Positions 23,502-29,716 of a stretch of 29,716 nt of DNA are shown in pieces. How positions within the stretch are numbered: position 1 is the first letter of the stretch; each line of letters starts with the position of its first letter. The notes below the pieces were generated by a model, which was not told the origin of the DNA, did no database searches, and saw only the letters and a list, made by a program, of their open reading frames with translations. A program made the position numbers and the translations under genes. This stretch comes from Rhodospirillaceae bacterium UBA6608 (lineage in GTDB: Bacteria; Pseudomonadota; Alphaproteobacteria; Rhodospirillales_A; Casp-alpha2): positions 1 to 29,716 of the forward strand of contig DJHY01000308.1 of NCBI GenBank assembly GCA_002433335.1, in the 5' to 3' direction.

Positions 23502-24947
23502 ATGCTGAACATCAGACCCGTGGTGCACCTGTTAGGGCTGCTGGCCTGTTTCCTGGCCGCACTCCTGTGCATTCCCGCCTTTACCGATGCCGTCTATCAC
23601 GACCAGGATTGGAAGCCGTTCGTCACAGCCGCCCTGGTCACCGGCTTCATCGGTTTCGGCGCAGCCATCGCCACCTGGCCCAAGGACGGCATCCGCCTCA
23701 ACCTGCGGCAGGCGTTCCTGATCACCGCATTGGGTTGGGTCGCCGTCTCCGGCATCGCCGCCATTCCGTTCCTGGGCATCGGCATCAGCATGACCGACGC
23801 CGTGTTCGAAACCATGTCGGCGATCACCACCACCGGCTCGACCGTTCTGACCGGCTTGGACCACCTGCCGCCCGGCATCCTGATCTGGCGGGCGATCCTG
23901 CAATGGCTGGGTGGGATCGGGATCATCGCCATGGCGATCCTGATGCTACCCTTGCTGCGTGTCGGCGGGATGCAGTTGTTCAAGATCGAAAGCTCGGACA
24001 CCAGCGAGAAGTTCAGCGCCAGCGCCTTCCAGATGGTGATCTACCTGATGGCGTTCTACATCCTGCTGACGGTCGTCTGCTCGGGCACTTATTTCGTCCT
24101 GGGCATGAGCATGTTTGACGCCGTGACCCATGCGATGGCAACCGTTTCGACCGGCGGCTATTCCACCCACGACGCGTCGTTCGGCTATTTCAAGCAACCG
24201 GCCCTGCACTGGGCGGCGACCGTGTTCATGGCCGCCGGCGCGATTCCGTTCTACCTGTACGTCAAGGCGGCGCGCGGCACCCCGCATCAGATTTTCACCG
24301 ACGAACAGGTGCGCGGCTTCATCGGCTTTCTGGTCGTGGTCAGCGTCGCCATGGCGGCCTGGCTAAGCTGGGAGCGCGGCACCCCGTTTACCGAGGCCCT
24401 GACCCTGACGGCGTTCAACGTGACCTCGGTCGTCACCACCACCGGCTTCGCGACCGACGATTACACCACCTGGGGCCCCGGCGGGGTCGGGGTGTTCCTG
24501 GCGCTGATGTATGTCGGTGGGTGTTCGGGATCGACCTCGGGCGCGATCAAAATCTACCGCCACCAGATTCTCTACAAGCTGGTGCGCGCCCATGTGAAGC
24601 GCCTGTTCAGCCCCAACCGGATGATCACCATCACCTATAACCACGCCCCGGTGCCGGACGACGTACCCTATTCGATCCTGGCGTTCCTGGCCGTGTTCGT
24701 GGCGACCATCGCGATCTTCACGGTCTGCCTGTCGTTCCTGGAGCTCGACATCCTGACCGCCTATTCAGCCACGGTCACGGCAATCACCAACGTCGGCCCC
24801 GGCCTGGGCCCGATCATCGGACCGTCGGGCAATTTCTCGTCCCTGCCCGACGCGGCGAAATGGATTTTGACGGTGGCGATGCTGGCCGGTCGATTGGAAG
24901 TCCTGGCCCTGCTGGTGATCTTCGACCGGGAATTCTGGCGCTACTGA
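23502..24947 (+). CDS. trkH: TrkH-family potassium uptake protein
   Basis: This 481-residue K+ transporter subunit of the inner membrane consists of four membrane-pore-membrane repeats. The four filter loops are visible in order: SAITTTGSTVLTG, ATVSTGGYSTHD, TSVVTTTGFATDDY and TAITNVGPGLG. Conserved pieces include the IGIIAMAILMLPLLRVGGMQL segment (21 residues shortened here to IGIIAMAI) and GGCSGSTSGAIKIYR. It normally works with the regulatory NAD-binding protein TrkA, which is not in the window. ATG 23502 follows a GGGAGGGG. It is separated from purQ by a terminator and converges on the PilZ gene. Confidence 0.96.
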   Translation: MLNIRPVVHLLGLLACFLAALLCIPAFTDAVYHDQDWKPFVTAALVTGFIGFGAAIATWPKDGIRLNLRQAFLITALGWVAVSGIAAIPFLGIGISMTDAVFETMSAITTTGSTVLTGLDHLPPGILIWRAILQWLGGIGIIAMAILMLPLLRVGGMQLFKIESSDTSEKFSASAFQMVIYLMAFYILLTVVCSGTYFVLGMSMFDAVTHAMATVSTGGYSTHDASFGYFKQPALHWAATVFMAAGAIPFYLYVKAARGTPHQIFTDEQVRGFIGFLVVVSVAMAAWLSWERGTPFTEALTLTAFNVTSVVTTTGFATDDYTTWGPGGVGVFLALMYVGGCSGSTSGAIKIYRHQILYKLVRAHVKRLFSPNRMITITYNHAPVPDDVPYSILAFLAVFVATIAIFTVCLSFLELDILTAYSATVTAITNVGPGLGPIIGPSGNFSSLPDAAKWILTVAMLAGRLEVLALLVIFDREFWRY

Positions 24948-24962
24948 TCCGGACGTCTGGGG

Positions 24963-25283
24963 TCAACTTGCGTCGAATGCTTCCTGAATTTCGGCGCGCA
25001 GCATTTCCTGTTCCTGATCGTCGATGCGGAATTCGATGGCTACGCCCTTGTCGGTCAGGCGCTGGACCCGACCCGGAAGCTCGCCGACGCCGTCGATCTG
25101 CAGGAACACCTCGTCGCCGATCGAGAATCCATGCTCCATCCGGCCCAGAATTTCCGAAAATTCAACCTGCGCGCCCAGGTAGGAGATGTCCCGCAGCAGG
25201 CCCGCCCGGGTTTCCCCGGCGGAAGTCACGAACATCAATTCGGTTAAATCGAACCGCCGGGCGGTGCGGCGCTCTTCGGGCAT
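24963..25283 (-). CDS. PilZ-domain protein (c-di-GMP receptor)
   Basis: This 106-residue single-domain PilZ protein has both c-di-GMP-binding elements: the basic RxxxR motif in ERRTARRF (residues 4-11) and DISYLGA in the D/N-x-S-x-x-G position. The rest is the six-strand barrel (GDEVFLQIDGVGELPGRV, then GVAIEFRIDD). It should bind c-di-GMP in the cytoplasm and act on a partner protein that is not identifiable here. A TATAAT -10 lies inside a 25-bp palindrome upstream (25299-25323), suggesting tight repression, and GGAGG precedes the ATG. Confidence 0.93.
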   Translation of the reverse strand: MPEERRTARRFDLTELMFVTSAGETRAGLLRDISYLGAQVEFSEILGRMEHGFSIGDEVFLQIDGVGELPGRVQRLTDKGVAIEFRIDDQEQEMLRAEIQEAFDAS

Positions 25284-25298
25284 GGCGGGCCTCCATTA

Positions 25299-25323
25299 GA
25301 TTGGCCTAAATTATAGACCAATC
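25299..25323 (-). promoter_or_regulatory. 25-bp palindrome over the -10 box of the PilZ gene
   Basis: The outer arms are GATTGG (25299-25304) and CCAATC (25318-25323), and inner CTA/TAG also pair, giving 10 of 12 symmetric positions around base 25311. On the minus strand it contains TATAAT (25315-25310). The only sequence 17 bp upstream is TGGTTC, a poor -35. A dimeric protein bound here would block RNA polymerase or replace the missing -35 contact. No known consensus was recognised. Confidence 0.55.
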
Positions 25324-25355
25324 CATGCAGTTGAACCACTCCGCAGAGGTCGGGT

Positions 25356-26786
25356 TTACGCCGTCAGCAGGTTCATCAGCGGGCGGATATCCTCCGCCGT
25401 CTCCAGCGACATCACGAAGTCCTTGACCTTGGCCGTCTTGGCCGCGCCCAACACCGGCTCGGACAGGGCATGATATTTGCGGTCCAGGTCCGCCGCCGAA
25501 ACCGGGTTTTCCGGGCTGCCGCGGCGGTTGTTTTCGCTATGGGTGAATTCGCGCCCGTCGGTGGTCCGCACAGTGATCCGCGCCATGTGCCGGGCCCCCC
25601 GACCCAGAGCCTCGATCTCAGGATCGACCTCGGCGGAGATGCGGTCGATGAACGACAGCACCTTGGGGTCCTTGATCCGCTGGTCGGTGAACTGCGCGGT
25701 AAAGGCCTCGCCGTCCAGGGCGATCATGGCCAAGCCGTAGAACAGGTTCATCTGCGCTGCGGTGATGCTCTGCGCCTTGTATGGCCAGGCGCAATGGACA
25801 TAGGTCGGATGACTGATCCGGGCGGTGATCGTCGCGATTTCATCGGACGCGATGTTGTTGTCCGTCATCACGGTCTTCAGGGCGTCCAGCGCGCAATGGA
25901 TGCTGGTCACGGTGGCATGGGGCTTGAACCCGGTGTTCAGGACTTCCCACTGCATGTCCTGGCCCGGCATCAGGCCGCGGGTTGCGCGCTCGGTATCGAT
26001 GTTCCCGGCAAAGGACGAGAGGAACCCGCCGTATTCGGCCTCGACCATGTCGGAAATACCGGTGAACCCGCGCGCCGCCAGCTCGGCCCCACGCACCCCG
26101 GCTTCGGCGGCCCGCCCGGAATGCAGGCGCTTGACCATCGCCCCTTCCTGCGCCGCCATCAGCCCGGCGCCCAAGGACCCGGCAATGCCCAGCGCATTGG
26201 CCATCCCCTGAGCATCCAGGCCCATCATGCGGGCGGCGGTGGCGGCGGCAACCAGCGGGCCGACCGCACCCTGCGGATGGAAGCCCCGTAGCAACAGGTC
26301 GGTCCCGGCGGCGGCGCCGACCCGGCAGGCCACTTCATAGCCCGCCGCCATGGCCGTCAAAACCAGCGCACCCGTCACCCCCGTTCGCTGCACACCCAAC
26401 AGGCGTTCACCCATGTTGAGCGCCACCGGCACGGCGATGGAATTGGGATGGGTGATGGCGTCGCGGTGAATGTCGTCCATTTCGAAGGCATGACCGGAGG
26501 TCGCGTTGACCAGCACGGCGCTGGCGACCGGGACCATCCGCAACATGCCGATCAAGGAGGCCTCGGGCGTGCCGCCGTCGTGATCGACCAAGTCGGCGAC
26601 CATCTGCGTCCAGGGCAAGGTCGCGCCATGCAGGCAACAGGCAAGCCCGTCGAGCACCGCGAGTTTCAGATGATCCACCACCTCGGGCGGCATGTCTTCA
26701 AAGCTCAATCCCGCGGCGAAATTCGCCAGAACCGCCGTCGCGCCCGTTTGTCCGGAGGCGTCCGCCGTCGTATTTCCATCTTTCAC
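25356..26786 (-). CDS. MmgE/PrpD family protein
   Basis: This 476-residue protein belongs to the family of 2-methylcitrate dehydratase (PrpD), MmgE and cis-aconitate decarboxylase. It has the helical N-terminal domain (AAGLSFEDMPPEVVDHLKLAVLDGLACCLHG), HAFEMDDIH, where the Asp is an active-site residue in the family, and MVKRLHSGRAAEAGVRGAELA, followed by the smaller C-terminal domain. Without prpB or prpC nearby, a methylcitrate role is not supported; many homologues act on other hydroxy or unsaturated acids. The start is GTG 26786, with GGGAG seven bases upstream. It has its own promoter at 26877-26905 and follows a class III aminotransferase on the same strand. Confidence 0.92.
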   Translation of the reverse strand: MKDGNTTADASGQTGATAVLANFAAGLSFEDMPPEVVDHLKLAVLDGLACCLHGATLPWTQMVADLVDHDGGTPEASLIGMLRMVPVASAVLVNATSGHAFEMDDIHRDAITHPNSIAVPVALNMGERLLGVQRTGVTGALVLTAMAAGYEVACRVGAAAGTDLLLRGFHPQGAVGPLVAAATAARMMGLDAQGMANALGIAGSLGAGLMAAQEGAMVKRLHSGRAAEAGVRGAELAARGFTGISDMVEAEYGGFLSSFAGNIDTERATRGLMPGQDMQWEVLNTGFKPHATVTSIHCALDALKTVMTDNNIASDEIATITARISHPTYVHCAWPYKAQSITAAQMNLFYGLAMIALDGEAFTAQFTDQRIKDPKVLSFIDRISAEVDPEIEALGRGARHMARITVRTTDGREFTHSENNRRGSPENPVSAADLDRKYHALSEPVLGAAKTAKVKDFVMSLETAEDIRPLMNLLTA

Positions 26787-26876
26787 GATGATGCTCCCTG
26801 CTGTCAGCCATCCCCCTCGCTTGCGCGCTCCCTGGGGGCCGCGCATCACCCGGTCATGAAGGGATGCGCGGCGCTT

Positions 26877-26905
26877 TGTATACAATCCGGGAAAAATCGG
26901 GACAA
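26877..26905 (-). promoter_or_regulatory. Sigma-70-type promoter of the MmgE/PrpD gene
   Basis: On the minus strand TTGTCC (26905-26900), 17 bp, and TATACA (26882-26877) fit the housekeeping consensus. The start point would fall near 26870, about 85 bases before the GTG. The leader contains an imperfect GCGCGG-rich region but no clear riboswitch. Confidence 0.55.
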
Positions 26906-26912
26906 CAGGTTT

Positions 26913-26937
26913 GCGTTCGACCGCTGCGGTCGTTCGC
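26913..26937. repeat. 25-bp inverted repeat between the aminotransferase and MmgE/PrpD genes
   Basis: Arms of 12 bases (26913-26924 and 26926-26937) pair at 10 of 12 positions around T26925; the central seven on each side (CGACCGC and GCGGTCG) are perfect. It lies 12 bases after the aminotransferase stop and just upstream of the next gene's -35. With no T tract it could be a weak terminator, an mRNA-stabilising hairpin or an operator. Confidence 0.5.
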
Positions 26938-26948
26938 CCAACGATGGT

Positions 26949-28316
26949 TTAAAGAACCTGGGCGGCGACGGCGTCGAAACCCTTTTCCAGCGCGCCGACC
27001 AGTTGGTCGACTTCGTCCTCGGTGATAACCAGGGGCGGGGCCAGGACGATGCGGTCGCCGATAATGCGCACGATCGCCCCCTGCTCCCGAGTGCGATCAC
27101 CGATCTGCTGGCCGATGCCCAGGGCCGGATCGAACAGGCTCCGGCTATCCCGGTCCTGGACGATCTGCATGCCCCACAACAGGCCGCGACCGTCCAAATC
27201 GCCGACCATCGGATGGCCGCGCAAGCCGTCCAGGCGGCGGGACAGGTAATCGCCGACCCGCCCGACATGGCCCAGGACGTCCATTTCCTGATAGATCCTC
27301 TGAACCTCCATCGCCACGGCGGCGGCCACCGGATGCCCGGCATAGGTATAGCCGTGGGAAAACGGGCCGACCTTGTCGCTTTCGACCAGCATCGCCTGGA
27401 AGATCTTTTCATTCACCATCAAGGCCGAAATCGGCTGGAAGCCCGCCGACAACTGCTTGGCGCAGCTGATCATGTCGGGCTGCAGGCCCATGGTTTCCGT
27501 GCCCCACATCTTGCCGGTGCGGGCGAACCCGCAGATCACTTCGTCGGCGACGAACAGAATGTCGTATTTCTTCAGCACCGCCTGGACCTTGTCGTAATAG
27601 GTCGCGGGCGGTACGACCCCGCCGCCGGAGCCCATGATCGGCTCGGCGAAGAACGCGCCGACCGTTTCCGGCCCTTCTTCCAGGATCATCGCTTCCAGGC
27701 TGTCGGCCATGCGTGTGGCGAAGTCCTGTTCGCTCTCGCCGTCCTGATGCTCCAGATAGAAATAGGGGAAATCGGTATGGCGGAACGGCTCGAACGGCAG
27801 GTTGAAATCCTGATGCATCTCAGGCTTGCCGGACAGGCTGACCGCCGCCGCCGTATTGCCGTGATAGCCCCGCTTGCGGGCGATGATCTTGCGCTTTTCC
27901 GGCTTGCCGATGGCGTTGTGATAATACCAGACCAGCTTGATCGCCGTGTCGTTGGCTTCCGATCCCGAACACTGAAACAGCACCTTCGACATCGGCACCG
28001 GAGCGATCGACAGCAGGTGTTCGGCCAGCTCGATCATCGCCGGGTTCGAGTTGTGGCGATAGGTGTGATAGTAGCCGAGCTCCTTCATCGCGTCGTAGGC
28101 GACGCGGGCCAGACGCTCCACCCCGAAGCCCAAGGACGCGCACCACAGACCGGCCACGCCCTCGATCAGGCGGTTGCCGTCATCGTCCGTCACATAAACG
28201 CCATCCCCGCCGGTGATGATCGTCGGCCCCGTTTCCAGATGCCGCTTCAGATTGGTATGGGGGTGAACGACCGACGCGACGTCGCGCGCATGGGGAGAAT
28301 TGGGAAGAAAGGTCAT
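26949..28316 (-). CDS. Class III (omega) aminotransferase, PLP-dependent
   Basis: This 455-residue cytoplasmic transaminase of fold type I moves amino groups between an amine or omega-amino acid and pyruvate or an oxoacid. PLP contacts visible are SGSEAND (118-124), YHGNT (151-155), D258 in LFVADEVICGFARTG, and the Schiff-base lysine K287 in SCAKQLSAGFQPISA. The C-terminal RIIGDRIVLAPPLVIT is typical of beta-alanine/omega-amino acid:pyruvate and putrescine/taurine aminotransferases. The amine substrate is not determined. ATG 28316 follows AAGG by eight bases. It lies upstream of the MmgE/PrpD gene and is divergent from the rhomboid gene. The 136 bp between the divergent starts contain a GATAAAAAA patch but no convincing promoter. 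Confidence 0.94.
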   Translation of the reverse strand: MTFLPNSPHARDVASVVHPHTNLKRHLETGPTIITGGDGVYVTDDDGNRLIEGVAGLWCASLGFGVERLARVAYDAMKELGYYHTYRHNSNPAMIELAEHLLSIAPVPMSKVLFQCSGSEANDTAIKLVWYYHNAIGKPEKRKIIARKRGYHGNTAAAVSLSGKPEMHQDFNLPFEPFRHTDFPYFYLEHQDGESEQDFATRMADSLEAMILEEGPETVGAFFAEPIMGSGGGVVPPATYYDKVQAVLKKYDILFVADEVICGFARTGKMWGTETMGLQPDMISCAKQLSAGFQPISALMVNEKIFQAMLVESDKVGPFSHGYTYAGHPVAAAVAMEVQRIYQEMDVLGHVGRVGDYLSRRLDGLRGHPMVGDLDGRGLLWGMQIVQDRDSRSLFDPALGIGQQIGDRTREQGAIVRIIGDRIVLAPPLVITEDEVDQLVGALEKGFDAVAAQVL

Positions 28317-28452
28317 GATGGGAGCCTTTTTTATCTTGGATGTTGCTGCATCGACAGTAAACGCGCCTCCGCACCGCGCGCCAGCCCCGTTTTCGCCGCC
28401 GGGCGGCGTCATCATTGTTCATTCCAAGGCCCGCAGGCTCTAAGCTCTGACC

Positions 28453-29319
28453 ATGTTGCTGCCGATATCCGATTCAAACCCCCGCCAATACATCCCGTTT
28501 CAATACGTCACGGTGGGGATCATCGTCGCCTGCGCCTTGGTCTTTCTGTGGCAGGTCACCCTACCGCCGCGCATGGCGCAGGAAGCGGTCTTTGCCCTGG
28601 GCGCCATCCCGGCGGTGGTGTTCGGTGAGCGGCAATTGCCGCCGGAACTGTCCTGGGTCCCGGCGCAGGTCACGCTGGTGACCTCGATGTTCATGCATGG
28701 CGGCTGGATGCACCTGCTGGGCAACATGCTCTATTTGTGGATTCTCGGCGACAACGTCGAGGACTGCATGGGGCACTTGCGGTTCCTGACGTTCTACCTG
28801 CTTTGCGGGCTGGCCGCCGTCCTGGTCCATATGTCGCTGGACACCTCGTCGACGACGCCGCTGATCGGCGCATCGGGGGCCATTTCCGGGGTCATGGGGG
28901 CCTATTTGCTGCTGCACCCGAAAGCCAATATCAACGTCCTGATCTGGATTTTGATTTTCGTGCGGGTGGTTCCGGTCCCGGCCTGGATCGCCCTGGCGTT
29001 TTGGATCGGCCTGCAATTCGTCAATGCCGCCGCAGATCCGGGCACCGGCGGCGGGGTCGCATGGTGGGCCCATATCGGCGGGGCCGCCGCGGGCATGATG
29101 CTGGTGCCGTTTTTCAAACGCCGCGATGTGCCGCTTTTGGCCGGCGTTGGCGGGCGGCCCGACCATCCGCATGGCGTGCGCCGCGCCAACCTGCCGGAAA
29201 TGGGGCCCTGGGGCCGCCACCGAGAGGCCGATCAAGATGGGGACCAGGGCAGCCCGCAAGGCCCGAAAATCACCCTGCGCCGTCCCGGGCGGGGCGGAGT
29301 CAGGCGTCCCTGGCGCTGA
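28453..29319 (+). CDS. Rhomboid-family intramembrane serine protease
   Basis: This 288-residue inner-membrane protease has about six membrane helices. The catalytic dyad is S141 in GASGAISG and H207 in WWAHIGGAAAGM. The HGGWMHLLGN stretch (82-91) is the oxyanion-side motif of the family. The C-terminal 60 residues after the last helix are cytoplasmic, rich in Gly, Pro and charged residues (RPGRGGVRRPWR). It would cleave membrane-spanning substrates; none is identifiable here. It is followed after 83 bp by purL on the same strand. Confidence 0.94.
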   Translation: MLLPISDSNPRQYIPFQYVTVGIIVACALVFLWQVTLPPRMAQEAVFALGAIPAVVFGERQLPPELSWVPAQVTLVTSMFMHGGWMHLLGNMLYLWILGDNVEDCMGHLRFLTFYLLCGLAAVLVHMSLDTSSTTPLIGASGAISGVMGAYLLLHPKANINVLIWILIFVRVVPVPAWIALAFWIGLQFVNAAADPGTGGGVAWWAHIGGAAAGMMLVPFFKRRDVPLLAGVGGRPDHPHGVRRANLPEMGPWGRHREADQDGDQGSPQGPKITLRRPGRGGVRRPWR

Positions 29320-29402
29320 TCCCCCCTTAACAGGCCCGGAAACCGCCCGAATGGGCCGATAAATCGTTGCCAAACGCCCGGGAAATGATAAGAAGTCCGA
29401 CC

Positions 29403-29716
29403 ATGAACACACCCCAAAATCCCGCGCAAAACGCCGCCGAAGAGATCACCCCTGAGATCGTTGCCGAGCATGGCCTGAGCCCCGCCGAATACGAAAAGGT
29501 GCTGGAGATCCTGGGCCGCGCCCCCAACCTGACGGAACTGGGCATCTTTTCCGTCATGTGGTCGGAGCATTGCTCCTACAAGTCATCGAAAAAATGGCTG
29601 AAAACCTTGCCGACCGAGGGCAAGCGGGTGATCTGCGGGCCTGGCGAGAACGCCGGTGTGGTCGATATCGGCGACGGTCAGGCCGCCATCTTCAAGATGG
29701 AGAGCCACAACCACCC
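29403..29716 (+). CDS. purL: Phosphoribosylformylglycinamidine synthase subunit PurL (3' end outside window)
   Basis: The first 104 residues of the small-type PurL are present, the ATP-dependent catalytic subunit that converts FGAR to FGAM with PurS and PurQ. After a 15-residue Ala/Gln-rich start come [49 protein letters not shown], the PurL signature, and VCGPG-like [13 protein letters not shown] with FKMESHNHP at the window edge. ATG 29403 opens the conserved region. No strong ribosome-binding site is seen; TAAGAAG is nearby. It is separated from purQ by five unrelated genes. Confidence 0.97.
   Translation, partial: MNTPQNPAQNAAEEITPEIVAEHGLSPAEYEKVLEILGRAPNLTELGIFSVMWSEHCSYKSSKKWLKTLPTEGKRVICGPGENAGVVDIGDGQAAIFKMESHNH

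Noticed and set aside
26448..28628. Plus-strand open frame of 726 codons
   Set aside because: It runs antisense to the MmgE/PrpD and aminotransferase genes and into the rhomboid gene. Both minus-strand proteins carry full active-site motifs, while this frame shows none.
1..29716. Search for CRISPR arrays, tRNA/rRNA genes, insertion sequences, integrase or phage genes
   Set aside because: No regularly spaced repeats, cloverleaf-like genes, transposase motifs or terminal inverted repeats were seen by reading the sequence; the region looks like stable core chromosome.

Overview
The window is ordinary-looking chromosomal DNA from a GC-rich Gram-negative bacterium, most likely an alphaproteobacterium close to the Rhodospirillales. 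The evidence is an ATP-synthase zeta inhibitor (DUF1476), a PleC-like histidine kinase tail, a DUF1178 protein, a separate PurS/PurQ/PurL arrangement and the sfsA-map-radC gene order. There are 34 protein-coding genes (two cut by the window edges). I see no tRNA, rRNA, insertion sequence, CRISPR array or prophage.

Layout. 1-5303: end of a sensor kinase, a 3-hydroxyisobutyrate-dehydrogenase-type reductase, DUF1178, a methyltransferase, a LysR regulator divergent from a TfdA-like dioxygenase, and a small exported protein of unknown function. 5374-8672 (minus strand): an OmpA-type porin behind a bidirectional terminator, then the comF-grxC-nitrilase group. 8682-13970 (plus strand): two methyltransferases, sfsA, map, radC, and a six-segment voltage-sensor K+ channel with a cyclic-nucleotide-binding domain that overlaps radC by four bases. 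13989-15878 (minus strand): a DUF2062 membrane protein and a class III nucleotide cyclase, ending head-on against the channel gene. 15994-18384: an MFS transporter, a flavin reductase-like protein and a small membrane protein.

18424-29716 is a purine-biosynthesis neighbourhood: purB, a 94-residue unknown, the zeta inhibitor (minus), an NRDE/TANGO2 protein, purC, purS and purQ. About 6 kb of unrelated genes (trkH, PilZ, MmgE/PrpD, class III aminotransferase, rhomboid) then separate these from the start of purL. A clear terminator follows purQ, so purL probably has its own promoter.

No wholly new system is evident. The most interesting points are these. A possible cyclic-nucleotide signalling pair consists of the CNBD K+ channel and a class III cyclase whose purine-recognition residues are unusual (Arg/Ser). 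The DUF2062 gene seems to begin at a CTG codon with a well-placed ribosome-binding site. A near-perfect 25-bp palindrome covers the apparent -10 box of the PilZ gene. A TfdA-like dioxygenase is paired with a LysR regulator and a T-N11-A dyad. PurB carries an insertion of roughly 28 residues near its C-terminus.
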